Notes: a model not told the origin generated them from the sequence alone. DNA of 64,000 nucleotides from Spirosoma aureum (GCF_011604685.1 NZ_CP050063.1:4114501-4178500); one strand, 5' to 3'. Shown: positions 35,949-44,895, counted from the stretch's first letter. Translations and numbers: made by a program.

Positions 35949-36605
35949 CTACTGATGGCGTACAAGTAATTTCTTCGTTGCTACTTTCTTGCCATCTACT
36001 GATAACTGGTAGAAATAATAGCCGGTGGCAAGTTCACGGGTAGCCACATGAACCTTACGGTCATTCTGTTGCATCTCATACTCCGCGACGGGTGAGCCCA
36101 GCACATTTAATAAAATCAATTTTGCTTCATTGACCTGTCCTGTAATCTGGTAATCTATCTGAGCCGATTCACTGGCTGGATTAGGATAAATATTAGATAC
36201 CGTGATGCGGTCATTGCTATACATCCGATCGTCGGCCCGGAGTTCCTGTTCGGCCCCAATCCGTGCTTCAGCAGTGGTGGCTGGAGCACTCTCAGCGGAT
36301 GCTGGACGAGTCGTTGATTTCGTGGCTGGGCGCGCTACAAGTAAGGACCGATAATATTCATTAATCGGAGCATTTTTACGAATCGCGGCAGCCCGATCAA
36401 GGTTTACCGCTGTCGTTGAGGGAGCCAGCGAAAATCGCTTGCCCGTTAGTGCTGGTGTGGTCGGCTTCCGACTTCCAACGGTCCTTCCCAACTCCAACCG
36501 GCTACCCTTTCGGGAGTCGGAATCGCGCGGGGCGATCTGCGCCCGGAGCGGAGTTGTGGCCGTCAGAAAGGCGGTCAGAAAACCAATAAGTATAATTTGT
36601 TTCAT
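35949..36605 (-). CDS. T9SS type A sorting domain protein, small
   Basis: A 218-residue exported protein. It begins with a signal peptide (IILIGFLTAFLTATTPLRAQ), then a Ser/Thr/Pro/Arg-rich linker without a recognised domain (residues 25-130). It ends with a type A sorting domain (about 135-218): ISNIYPNPASESAQIDYQIT, KLILLNVLGSPVAEYE, ATGYYFYQLSVDGKKVATKK. The C-terminal LLVRHQ is typical. It should cross the outer membrane through the T9SS and be attached or released there. The middle gives no functional clue. A clear promoter lies 34 bases upstream. Confidence 0.87.
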   Translation of the reverse strand: MKQIILIGFLTAFLTATTPLRAQIAPRDSDSRKGSRLELGRTVGSRKPTTPALTGKRFSLAPSTTAVNLDRAAAIRKNAPINEYYRSLLVARPATKSTTRPASAESAPATTAEARIGAEQELRADDRMYSNDRITVSNIYPNPASESAQIDYQITGQVNEAKLILLNVLGSPVAEYEMQQNDRKVHVATRELATGYYFYQLSVDGKKVATKKLLVRHQ

Positions 36606-36638
36606 ACGATACTACTTCATGTACACTTGTACTCACCG

Positions 36639-36669
36639 CAAACCTATTCATGTTAAAAGACAAAGTCAA
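36639..36669 (-). promoter_or_regulatory. promoter of the T9SS cargo gene
   Basis: On the minus strand TTG (36669-36667), 20 bases, then TAGGTTTG (36646-36639), exact elements at good spacing. Transcription should start near 36633, about 28 bases before the ATG at 36605. Confidence 0.65.
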
Positions 36670-36700
36670 CGGGGTACTATCTAAAAAATTGTTAAAAGAG

Positions 36701-38482
36701 TTATTTTATACCCTTTGGAACGAGTTTTTTAGCTAAAGGTTTAGTTGTGCTTCTAATTTTTAATGGTTTTTTAGTCCCTGGCTTCGAAGCCGGTGGAATT
36801 TCGAGCCATAACACCTGACCTTTGGTTGGTTTTTCGGCCTCCCGCCAGCTGAAACCATCGAGTTCTTTATTCTCTTCGGTGATCTCTTTTGGAGGGACAA
36901 GCTGAGCGTCTGGACGACCATAAAAACGAATGCGGCCAACCTTGTTTTCCGCGAATTCAATATTCATTCGACTACACTCCACATGGTTAAGACCAATCAT
37001 CTTATTGTTGTCATCGACAGCATAGTAAATACTCTGCCCATTCCCTTCCACAATGACCCGATCCAAGGCGGTTTGCTCCTGATAAGTAACAGTTTCGGAA
37101 GCAGGTGATGATGTTTTAGTCAATACGCTACGGGAGGGGGTATTCGTTGCAGCCGCTGATAGACGAGAGGGTTCAACGGGCTTGGATGCAGTCGTTACCG
37201 GCGTTATTTTAGTGGCAAAATAAGCCGTAATGGTTCGACCCTTTATCTGATTAAAATTCATGAGCGTATCGAGCGAAATCACAAAGGATTTGCCCCGCAG
37301 AAACATCGTATTGATATGATTATTTTTCAGCAGCGCCCGAATCGAATCAGCCTCCATCTGGTATTTATTCTGGCTCCAGACAATTGGATTTTTATAAAAA
37401 TAAATGGTCGAATCCGCCGTATTATAAATCAGGGAATCGCACTTGCTTTGAAGGTCAGATTTAAAAATAAAAACGTTTTTGTGGGCCAGTAAACGGCGAG
37501 TATTTGTCACCTTATCGTCGAAAGAAAATAAGGTATCTGCCCGCAGAAACAGCGTATCGTTTGTCGTTTCGCTGGCGAGGCTTTTGGCAACGGGGTGGCC
37601 CGTTACCCGCGAAATTCCTGCTTTCCCATTGTAGCGTACATGCTCGCCAAGAATGACGGCTTTACGGTCTTTGGCTACCATTATGACGTTTCCTTTTGCA
37701 ATACCCAGTTCCGAAATATTATCGTAATACAGCGAGTCGCCTGTGATTCGGTACTTAGGCGTTTCGACCGTAGCTCGTTGCTGGAAGTTTGAAATGCCAG
37801 TAGTAGTGTTGTATTGGCCGGCCACCGCCGTCAGAACCCCATCTTTATTGACGATACGGGTTGGACCCTGAAATGTAGCAATGCGTGTCAGCGAATTATA
37901 GAGCAGCGAATCGGCAGTAAGCGTACCTTTGGGATTGACTAAACGAACGTTCTGGCGGAACGTGAACAATTTACTACGCGTATCATAGTATCCTTCACGA
38001 CTGGTCAATACGTTCTCTTTGTCAACAATACGGCCTGGTGCAGGATAATGTGCAATACCCGAGAGCATATCGTAGTCGAGATGGCTGGTAGTCAGCGTCA
38101 TCTTTCGGTCGCGCATGATAACGCGTCCACGCACATTTGCCTGGCGGGTGTTGCCGTAATAGAACATGGTATCCCCCCGAACGCTGATGGTGTCGCCCTG
38201 AATCAACCGGACATTACCATAGGCTTCAATAACATTGGTTGTTGCATTTTGAATGGCGAGGTCACAATACATCAACACCCCTTTCTGACGAAAGCGAACG
38301 TTATTGTAAATCTTTCGAACAACCTGACCAGGAGTATTTACCCCAACCAGACTATCTGCATGTAATAGCTCGACTTTATCAGCTACCGGGGAGCCGCCGA
38401 CCTGCGCCAGAGCAGGAGCCGACACGAACAGTGAAGCGAAGAAAAGAAAAGCAGCAAATAGGCGTACAATTAGACGAAACAT
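36701..38482 (-). CDS. OstA-like / LptA-type LPS transport protein
   Basis: A 593-residue periplasmic protein with a signal peptide (LFAAFLFFASLFVSAPALAQ). It contains many OstA-type beta-strand repeats (VRKIYNNVRFRQKGVLMYCD, VIEAYGNVRLIQGDTISVRG, REGYYDTRSKLFTFRQNVRL, KYRITGDSLYYDNISELGIA). Such repeats form the jellyroll that carries LPS in LptA and the N-terminal part of LptD. It is longer than LptA and lacks an evident LptD barrel. The C-terminal tail is Lys-rich (KPLKIRSTTKPLAKKL). It is divergent from tilS, with 32 bases between starts, and an exact -7 element abuts its start codon. Confidence 0.85.
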   Translation of the reverse strand: MFRLIVRLFAAFLFFASLFVSAPALAQVGGSPVADKVELLHADSLVGVNTPGQVVRKIYNNVRFRQKGVLMYCDLAIQNATTNVIEAYGNVRLIQGDTISVRGDTMFYYGNTRQANVRGRVIMRDRKMTLTTSHLDYDMLSGIAHYPAPGRIVDKENVLTSREGYYDTRSKLFTFRQNVRLVNPKGTLTADSLLYNSLTRIATFQGPTRIVNKDGVLTAVAGQYNTTTGISNFQQRATVETPKYRITGDSLYYDNISELGIAKGNVIMVAKDRKAVILGEHVRYNGKAGISRVTGHPVAKSLASETTNDTLFLRADTLFSFDDKVTNTRRLLAHKNVFIFKSDLQSKCDSLIYNTADSTIYFYKNPIVWSQNKYQMEADSIRALLKNNHINTMFLRGKSFVISLDTLMNFNQIKGRTITAYFATKITPVTTASKPVEPSRLSAAATNTPSRSVLTKTSSPASETVTYQEQTALDRVIVEGNGQSIYYAVDDNNKMIGLNHVECSRMNIEFAENKVGRIRFYGRPDAQLVPPKEITEENKELDGFSWREAEKPTKGQVLWLEIPPASKPGTKKPLKIRSTTKPLAKKLVPKGIK

Positions 38483-38486
38483 AGGG

Positions 38487-38494
38487 CAAAACTA
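38487..38494 (-). promoter_or_regulatory. possible -7 element for a leaderless OstA-like transcript
   Basis: The minus strand reads TAGTTTTG, an exact TAnnTTTG, five bases before the ATG at 38482. No TTG is seen at the -33 position, where the tilS start lies instead. Confidence 0.35.
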
Positions 38495-38514
38495 CGGCTT
38501 AGTGCCAGAACCGC

Positions 38515-39885
38515 ATGTTAGAGCGAGAACTTTTAGGATTTATTAACGAGAATCGATTGTTCGGTCCTACCGATCGCTTGTTGTTGGCTGTGAGTGGCGG
38601 ACTGGATTCAATGGTGCTGGCAGAATTATTTCACCGGACGGGCCAATCGTTTGCCATTGCTCATGTCAACTTTGGCATGCGGGGTGACGAATCAGATGGC
38701 GATGCTGTTTTTGTGCAAAACAAGGCTAAAGCGTATGAGGTTCCGTTTCACCTCATCTACTTCGACACCGTTGCGGTCGCTGCCGAACGCGGAATTTCGA
38801 TTCAGATGGCTGCCCGCGACCTGCGTTACAGCTGGTTTGCTGAACTGAACGAGCAGCATGGGTATGCCGGTACAGTTACTGCTCACCATAAAAATGACGT
38901 GCTTGAAACGCTTTTGCTGAACCTGACGCGTGGCACGGGCCTGGCTGGTTTGCATGGCATTGCGGCCCGGCAGGAGCGTTCTGCTACTGATGTTATTATT
39001 CGACCTCTGCTGTTTGCCACGCGCGAACAACTGGCCGATTACGCCCGTGAACATGGCATTTTGTATCGGGAAGATCGATCAAATAATGATGACAAATACG
39101 CTAGAAATCGGATACGGCATCATGTTGTACCCGTATTAGCTGAATTGAATCCCGGATTATGGCATACATTGCCGCGAACCATTGAGCGACTTCGGGCTGC
39201 CGAAGCGCTTGTCCGTACTGAACTCGATCGGTCATGGGCGACGATTGCCGAACCCATTGGCCATCAGCTATTCCTGCCAGCTAATAAACTCATCGATCAA
39301 ACTGAGCTGGCGTTTCGGTTGGCAGAATGGTTGAAACCCTACGGATTTTTGGTGGATCAGGTTTCGCAAATGATCGAATCCTTGAACCGACCTGTTGGCC
39401 AGGTGTTTGCGTCGCCGACACACCGGATCGTTCATGACCGGCTGGCCGATGGGCGTATTGGCTTACTAGTGGAGGAACTGACAAGTGCTTTTGCACAAAA
39501 AGTTATCTTGTCTGAATGGCCGGGTTCTCCCTTATATATAGCCGGACAATTTATGCTGACAGTAGATATAATTGAAAAAACTACTGCGTTTCGATTGCCT
39601 ACTGATCCTAAAATAGCCTGCCTGGATGCCGACCTGATTTCGTTTCCGCTCACCATTCGGACCTGGCATCAGGGCGACCGTTTTCATCCGTTAGGGCTGA
39701 ACGGCCATAAATTAGTAAGTGATCTGCTCAATGATCTCAAGCTAACTAGGTCTGAACGAGAACAGGCAATTGTGTTGCTGTCAGCTGATCAAATTGTATG
39801 GGTAGCTGGTCGTCGGATTGATCATCGCTATCGGATAACGGCTAAAACAAAGCAAATAGCCCGATTTATTTGGCAAAATAAGTGA
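38515..39885 (+). CDS. tilS: tRNA(Ile)-lysidine synthetase
   Basis: A 456-residue enzyme that converts C34 of tRNA-Ile2 (anticodon CAU) to lysidine so that it reads AUA. The PP-loop ATPase motif SGGLDSMVL lies at 27-35. Other family signatures are HVNFGMRGDESDGD, TAHHKNDVLETLLLNLTRGT and NRIRHHVVPVLAELNPGLW. The C-terminal substrate domains follow (FRLAEWLKPYG and FHPLGLNGHKLVSDLLNDLK). It is divergent from the OstA-like gene. Length is usual. Confidence 0.95.
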   Translation: MLERELLGFINENRLFGPTDRLLLAVSGGLDSMVLAELFHRTGQSFAIAHVNFGMRGDESDGDAVFVQNKAKAYEVPFHLIYFDTVAVAAERGISIQMAARDLRYSWFAELNEQHGYAGTVTAHHKNDVLETLLLNLTRGTGLAGLHGIAARQERSATDVIIRPLLFATREQLADYAREHGILYREDRSNNDDKYARNRIRHHVVPVLAELNPGLWHTLPRTIERLRAAEALVRTELDRSWATIAEPIGHQLFLPANKLIDQTELAFRLAEWLKPYGFLVDQVSQMIESLNRPVGQVFASPTHRIVHDRLADGRIGLLVEELTSAFAQKVILSEWPGSPLYIAGQFMLTVDIIEKTTAFRLPTDPKIACLDADLISFPLTIRTWHQGDRFHPLGLNGHKLVSDLLNDLKLTRSEREQAIVLLSADQIVWVAGRRIDHRYRITAKTKQIARFIWQNK

Positions 39886-40042
39886 CTCAGTTCGCGAATT
39901 TGACTCTAATAAATTGTACTTTTAAGGTTAAAAAAAACGATTTATGTAATAAGTAGGGGCATGGATCTATTAAATTTAAAAAACTGGCACTTTATTTGAT
40001 ACGATTGCCGTAAGCCCATAGTATTTTAACATATTGACTCCC

Positions 40043-42328
40043 ATGAACCGATTTATACTGATTTTGCTCATTGCTGGAATGGCTCTTGGAAGCCTTACCG
40101 TCCGGGCGCAAAATGCACGGTTACGAGCGGCTAACAAACAGTTTGATAACCTTAGTTACGTCAGCGCTGTGCGGGCGTATGAAGAATTTTTGCGAGCCGA
40201 TAAAAAGAAGGAACCTGCCGAAACGCGCGAGGCTTTGACCAAACTCGGCTATAGCTATCGTAAGCTACAGGACACCCGCAATGCAGAACGCGTTTACTCT
40301 GAATTAGTAAAGCAGTATACCGATCTGGACAGTGAAATTTATCTATACTATGCGCAGTCGCTGGCGCAAAATGGTAAGTATCGGGAGTCGCAGAAAATGT
40401 ATAGCCAATACGGCGAAAAACAGGGTCAGGATTTGCGTGGACGTCGCTATACGGTGTCCTACATGGATATAAGCCGCTTCTATCAGGATTCGTCTTCGTA
40501 TCGACTTTATAGTCTGCCCATTAACTCCCGTCAGGCTGATTTCAGCCCAATGTATTATAAAGGAGGTATTGTATTCGTATCGGCCCGCGACGAATCGGGT
40601 GTCGTAAAACGAGTGTTTAACTGGAATCAGACCCCGTTTCTTGATATGTATTTCCACCCGGATACAAACCAGTTACGGGTTCCGGGTTCAGAGCTGAAAC
40701 GGGGTCCGAGTACGGCCATTGTAGGTGGAGGAACCGATGCTAAAGGAGTGACCGCAGAAGAAGCTGCCGATGCGTCTCAACCCCTGACCAAAGCAGAAAT
40801 ATTCAGCCGAACCCTCAATACCAAATACCATGAGGGACCGATGACATTTACACGAGATCAGAACACCATTGTTTTCACCCGAAACAATACCAGTAAAGGG
40901 AAAGCAGGGAAAAGCTCTGATGGTGTAAAAAAACTGAAATTGTATTCTTCCGTGAATAAGGGCGGGAAGTGGGTCGAGATCAAGGAAGTGCCATTCAACA
41001 GCAATGAATACTCGGTAGGTCATCCTGCGTTTGCGCCCGATGACTCTAAAATGTACTTCGTATCGGATATGCCCGGCGGATATGGTGGGACTGACTTGTA
41101 TGTAGTTGAATATACCAAAGGCCAGTGGGGAACACCGGTTAATTTAGGGAAAGAGATCAATACGGAAGGTAACGAGATGTTCCCATTTGCCGACGAAAAT
41201 GGAAATCTGTATTTCTCATCGGATGGTCACGAAGGGCTTGGAGGGCTGGATGTGTTTTATGCTGAGCTTAAAGATGGCATAGCCTACAAAGGTGTACAGA
41301 ACGCAGGGGCACCTATCAACTCTGAAAAAGATGACTTCGGATTCATAACCGATAAATACCGTACATCTGGCTTTTTTAGCAGCAACCGTAAGAAAGGTGT
41401 TAGTGACGACGATATTTATTCATTTCGCCGGACGTGTAAGCAGCTCAATATTTTGGTGTACGATGCCAAAAGCGGTACACCAATCGAGAGTGCCGATGTC
41501 CGAATTATGCGAAACGGAGCCAACCAGGATTTGCGTATAACAAATGTTGACGGGCGTGCTGAAATATGTGTGGAAGCCAACACCGAATATGAATTCCGGG
41601 CTGTAAAGGAAGGATTTGCCTTGAATAGTGTTCGATTCTCGACATTGACTCAATCGGCTAAACCGGTGTTGAGCGTGTCGATTTACCTCGAACGCACAGA
41701 AAATACATTGGTGAGAGGTGTTGTAAAAACTGAAGTGAACCAGAAACCAGCTACCGGCGTAAAAGTGACCCTTCGGAATGAGAAAGATAAATCGGAACAA
41801 ACCGTGACAACGGGGCCTGATGGTGGATATGAGTTTAACATGAAGCCGGGCGCACCTTACACACTCACTGCTCAAAAAGATCGGTATGCAACCAAGAAAA
41901 CCCAGTATAGTAAGGTTAAGAAAAAAAGTAAGGTAGTAACCGACTCCCTGGGTCTCTATGGCGTAGGTGATGTTTATCAGTTGAAGAACATCTACTATGA
42001 CCTGAACAAATTCTTCATCCGGGCCGACGCTGCCAAAGAGCTTGATCACGTGCTGGCGATACTCAAAGAGTATCCGCAAATGCAGATCGAATTGCGCTCA
42101 CATACTGACTCCCGCGCTCCGGATACCTATAATGTCAGGCTTTCGGAAAACCGCGCACGTGCTGCACTCGACTATTTAGTACAGCGCGGAATTGAACCAA
42201 AACGGTTAGTGGCTCGGGGTTATGGCGAAAGCGAAATAATAAACGGCTGCGTAGACGGAGTGAATTGTTCTGAAGATGAACACCAGCAGAATCGTCGAAC
42301 TGAATTCAAAATTCTGGCCGTACAATAA
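40043..42328 (+). CDS. porE: PorE-like OmpA-family protein (TPR, PD40 propeller, carboxypeptidase-like domain, OmpA C)
   Basis: A 761-residue exported protein in the domain order of T9SS protein PorE: signal peptide (LILLIAGMALGSLTVRAQ); TPR repeats (about 28-110); a PD40 propeller (about 170-440, with ADFSPMYYKGGIVFVSARD and HPAFAPDDSKMYFVSDMPGG); one or two carboxypeptidase regulatory-like beta domains (about 465-620); and an OmpA C-terminal domain (about 640-761). The OmpA domain has RSHTDSRAPDTYNVRLSENR and carries the peptidoglycan-binding Asp and Arg. It probably ties the secretion machine to peptidoglycan. Cytophagales have several proteins of this plan, so the exact PorE assignment is probable, not proven. 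The start is at ATG 40043, with a TTG nine bases earlier. Confidence 0.8.
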   Translation: MNRFILILLIAGMALGSLTVRAQNARLRAANKQFDNLSYVSAVRAYEEFLRADKKKEPAETREALTKLGYSYRKLQDTRNAERVYSELVKQYTDLDSEIYLYYAQSLAQNGKYRESQKMYSQYGEKQGQDLRGRRYTVSYMDISRFYQDSSSYRLYSLPINSRQADFSPMYYKGGIVFVSARDESGVVKRVFNWNQTPFLDMYFHPDTNQLRVPGSELKRGPSTAIVGGGTDAKGVTAEEAADASQPLTKAEIFSRTLNTKYHEGPMTFTRDQNTIVFTRNNTSKGKAGKSSDGVKKLKLYSSVNKGGKWVEIKEVPFNSNEYSVGHPAFAPDDSKMYFVSDMPGGYGGTDLYVVEYTKGQWGTPVNLGKEINTEGNEMFPFADENGNLYFSSDGHEGLGGLDVFYAELKDGIAYKGVQNAGAPINSEKDDFGFITDKYRTSGFFSSNRKKGVSDDDIYSFRRTCKQLNILVYDAKSGTPIESADVRIMRNGANQDLRITNVDGRAEICVEANTEYEFRAVKEGFALNSVRFSTLTQSAKPVLSVSIYLERTENTLVRGVVKTEVNQKPATGVKVTLRNEKDKSEQTVTTGPDGGYEFNMKPGAPYTLTAQKDRYATKKTQYSKVKKKSKVVTDSLGLYGVGDVYQLKNIYYDLNKFFIRADAAKELDHVLAILKEYPQMQIELRSHTDSRAPDTYNVRLSENRARAALDYLVQRGIEPKRLVARGYGESEIINGCVDGVNCSEDEHQQNRRTEFKILAVQ

Positions 42329-42350
42329 ACAAAGTTGGATAAATAGTGGA

Positions 42351-42394
42351 ATAGCAAAAAAGCGCAGGTCAATTGGCCTGCGCTTTTTTGCTAT
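42351..42394. terminator. strong intrinsic terminator after the porE-like gene
   Basis: ATAGCAAAAAAGCGCAGGYC pairs with GGCCTGCGCTTTTTTGCTAT around AATT. The T-run within the 3' arm marks the end of the plus-strand transcript. Confidence 0.88.
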
Positions 42395-42457
42395 CAATAT
42401 CGATTTAAGGAACAGTTAAGTTCTGGCGACAGTTAAAAAAGGGAAACAACCTGATTT

Positions 42458-43186
42458 ATGCGATTTACGGATAAAGTGTGCATTGTTACCGGTGCTACAT
42501 CGGGCATTGGCCGGGCCACGGCCGAACGAATGGGGGAAGAAGGTGGTAAGGTCTTGATTGTCGGACGTGATGGGGATCGGGGGCAGGAAGTTGTCAATTT
42601 TATCAGGAATAAAGGTGGCGATGCACAGTTTGCCGAGGTTGATCTGGCCGATGCAAAGGCTATTGAAGCTGCTGTAAATCAGGCAGTCTTGGCTTGGGGT
42701 AAAGTTGATATTCTTGTCAATGATGCAGCCATGATGACCTTCACCCCCATTGTCGATTTATCGGTTGAAGACTGGGATCAGGTGTTAGCGGTTAATCTAC
42801 GGGCCGTTTTTTTATTCTGTAAGCACTGTATTCCCCACATGAACGGCGGTGCCATCGTTAATGTTAGCTCGGTTCATGCGCACCAGACAACGGCCAATGT
42901 AATTCCATATGCTGCTAGTAAGGGAGGGATGGAAGCTTTCACACGCGGAGTTTCGCTGGAATATGACATTGCCAAAGTGCGTATTAATTGTGTTGCACCC
43001 GGAGCGGTCGATACGCCCATGCTGTGGGATAATCCGAATGTAAAGAGTGGGAAGGAGAAAATTGAAGGAGTGATTGGAAAACCCGCCGACATTGCATCAG
43101 CCATCTGTTACCTGGCTTCTGATGAAGCACGGTTTATCAACGGAACGACGCTCGTTGCCGACGGTGGCCGATTGACAATATTATAA
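42458..43186 (+). CDS. short-chain dehydrogenase/reductase (SDR) with altered NNAG motif
   Basis: A 242-residue SDR. The cofactor loop is TGATSGIGRATAERMG. The usual N-N-A-G motif reads NDAA (ILVNDAAMMTF). The catalytic Asn (VLAVNLRAVF), Ser (IVNVSSVHAHQ) and Tyr-Lys (IPYAASKGGM) are in place, and the C-terminal INGTTLVADGG is typical. Overall it resembles the glucose 1-dehydrogenase/3-oxoacyl-reductase-like group. The substrate is unknown. It is monocistronic, with terminators on both sides. Confidence 0.88.
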   Translation: MRFTDKVCIVTGATSGIGRATAERMGEEGGKVLIVGRDGDRGQEVVNFIRNKGGDAQFAEVDLADAKAIEAAVNQAVLAWGKVDILVNDAAMMTFTPIVDLSVEDWDQVLAVNLRAVFLFCKHCIPHMNGGAIVNVSSVHAHQTTANVIPYAASKGGMEAFTRGVSLEYDIAKVRINCVAPGAVDTPMLWDNPNVKSGKEKIEGVIGKPADIASAICYLASDEARFINGTTLVADGGRLTIL

Positions 43187-43201
43187 GCTAATGCCAATTG
43201 G

Positions 43202-43247
43202 CATGAATCAGAAAAGGGATGCAGAGGCATCCCTTTTCTGATTCATG
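43202..43247. terminator. bidirectional terminator
   Basis: CATGAATCAGAAAAGGGATGC pairs essentially perfectly with the arm ending at 43247, around a loop of about three bases. It lies between convergent SDR and small secreted protein genes. Confidence 0.85.
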
Positions 43248-43253
43248 AAGCGA

Positions 43254-43442
43254 TTATTCTGACTTCTTGACGTGTTTTTTGTGCACCGTTTTGGATGTGG
43301 TCGTTGCCTTGACAGGCGTCGTTTTCTTCACCGTTGTTGTGGTTTTGCTAACGGGTTTGTCTTGTGATGGTGTAGTTGCAATGGCAACATTTCCGCAGAG
43401 AGCAGCTACTACACAGGCAGCTACCAGAATTGACTTTTTCAT
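43254..43442 (-). CDS. small secreted Lys/Thr-rich protein
   Basis: A 62-residue protein. Residues 1-22 (MKKSILVAACVVAALCGNVA) form a signal peptide. The mature part of about 40 residues is almost only Thr, Lys, Val, Ser and Pro, with the repeated K-T-T pattern (TTTTVKKTTPVKATTTSKTV) and a basic end (HKKHVKKSE). It is strongly cationic. Similar tiny KT-rich exported proteins occur in Cytophagales, as I recall, without known function. Periplasmic nucleic acid, polyanion or peptidoglycan binding is possible but only a guess. A terminator lies just past its stop. Confidence 0.65.
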   Translation of the reverse strand: MKKSILVAACVVAALCGNVAIATTPSQDKPVSKTTTTVKKTTPVKATTTSKTVHKKHVKKSE

Positions 43443-43550
43443 AGTATTGAGATCAGGTTTAATGTGACCAGCCTGCCATAGGAGCGAGCTTCTCGGCCGA
43501 AAGGTCGATGGTTATTATTAAAAGCCAATGAAGTAGGACTTAAAAGATTA

Positions 43551-44066
43551 TTAAATGGACAAAATTCGGGCCGTTACAGATAACTGGCCAATATGCCGCA
43601 TGGTGTGTTCGGCTGCATGCACAAACAGCCCCATTACTGTTGATGGAATCTGTGCCCGGCCAACGCCACGGATTTTCGTTAACGTTTGTTCATCGGTCCT
43701 GCGCAACTGAGCAAGTGCTACATCAACCTGCTCATTGAAGCTGTTAACCAATTCAGAAACAGTAGGCGACTGCCCGACCGATTTCCCTTCCAGCGAAAGA
43801 GCAGTCAGTTGGGCAGATGAAAGCGATTCACCGCGTGCGTAGGTGAAGAGTCGGTCCAATACGCCAGTCAGGTGCTGTAAGTGAAAACCGACCGAAGCAA
43901 TATTGGCAGGACGTTCCCATAGCAGCGCGTCTGGAAAGTCGCGCATGAGGGCATCCACTTCCTCACGGGCTTGCAATAATGCATGTGCTACGGGTTGCAG
44001 GAGGGAAGGAATAGCAGGCAGGGGGCCGCGCAGCCAGACTTCGCGGGGATCTGGAGAGGGTATCAT
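43551..44066 (-). CDS. DinB family protein
   Basis: A 171-residue four-helix-bundle protein. The metal-site histidines of the DinB/YfiT fold appear as HLQHLTG (helix 2 region) and HAAEHTMRHIGQL (last helix). It would bind a metal ion in the cytoplasm and may act as a thiol transferase, though few members have known reactions. It is followed, 40 bases before its own start on the minus strand order, by the SDR gene; both could be one transcript, SDR first. The function is unknown. Confidence 0.85.
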   Translation of the reverse strand: MIPSPDPREVWLRGPLPAIPSLLQPVAHALLQAREEVDALMRDFPDALLWERPANIASVGFHLQHLTGVLDRLFTYARGESLSSAQLTALSLEGKSVGQSPTVSELVNSFNEQVDVALAQLRRTDEQTLTKIRGVGRAQIPSTVMGLFVHAAEHTMRHIGQLSVTARILSI

Positions 44067-44106
44067 AAGTAATGAGTTTGTCGTTTATGGCTTGTGTAGA
44101 GCCACG

Positions 44107-44895
44107 TTAGATCACCGTTCCGCCGTCGGCATAAAACAGGCTTCCGGTGCTGTAAGAAGAAGCATCAGAAGCCAGAAATAGTGCCAGTGGGCTGATCTCG
44201 TCGGTTGTACCCATGCGGGCTATGGGAATTCGCTTCGTAAAGTGGTCCAGAATTTGCTCATTCTGCCAGAGAGCCTGGCTAAATTTAGTTTTGATCAAAC
44301 CGGGGCAAATGGCATTAACCCGAATACCATCAGGCCCCCATTCCTTAGCCAGAACCTTAGTTAGCATATTTAGGGAGGCTTTGCTGACACTGTAAATACC
44401 TAATCCAGGATCGGGCGTGTGACCGGCGATACTACTCATCATGATGATGCTGCCACCCCCACGCGCTTTCATACTCGCATAACATAGTTTACTTAATTCA
44501 AATGGAGCTTTTACATTGGCTTGCATGATTTTATCGAACGCTAAACCATCGCATTCCAGTGCGGGGCCAAAAACTGGGTTAGACGCAGCATTATTGACCA
44601 GTATATCAATGCCACCATAAGTCGCTATCGTATTGTCAACCAGTTGTTTGAGTTGATCCATATCGCCAACGTGAGCCGCAATACCAGTAGCTTCGCCACC
44701 CTGTGCCTTTATATCGTTGGCTAACTCATCCAAAACAGCCTGTTTTCGGCTACTCACAACGACTTTGGCACCGAAGCGGGCATACAACCGAGCAATATCC
44801 TCACCGATGCCTTTGCTGGCTCCGGTAATGACGGCTACTTTGCCTGTGAGATCGAAGAGGGATTTTTCAATAGTTACAGCAGCTTGGGGTTCCAT
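44107..44895 (-). CDS. short-chain dehydrogenase/reductase (SDR)
   Basis: A 262-residue SDR with a complete signature set: TGASKGIGEDIARLYA for NAD(P), ILVNNAASNPVFG, catalytic Ser in IIMMSSIAGHT, Tyr-Lys in GIYSVSKASLNM, and RVNAICPGLIKTKFSQ. The end YSTGSLFYADGGTVI is usual. The sequence is closest to the DHRS4/3-oxoacyl-reductase-like group by eye. The first 13 residues (MEPQAAVTIEKSL) are extra to the fold. The DinB gene starts 40 bases downstream. The substrate is unknown. Confidence 0.9.
   Translation of the reverse strand: MEPQAAVTIEKSLFDLTGKVAVITGASKGIGEDIARLYARFGAKVVVSSRKQAVLDELANDIKAQGGEATGIAAHVGDMDQLKQLVDNTIATYGGIDILVNNAASNPVFGPALECDGLAFDKIMQANVKAPFELSKLCYASMKARGGGSIIMMSSIAGHTPDPGLGIYSVSKASLNMLTKVLAKEWGPDGIRVNAICPGLIKTKFSQALWQNEQILDHFTKRIPIARMGTTDEISPLALFLASDASSYSTGSLFYADGGTVI

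Noticed and set aside
41420..42079. 219-residue antisense frame within the PorE-like gene
   Set aside because: Long but fully antisense to a well-supported OmpA-domain coding region, with composition typical of a shadow frame.
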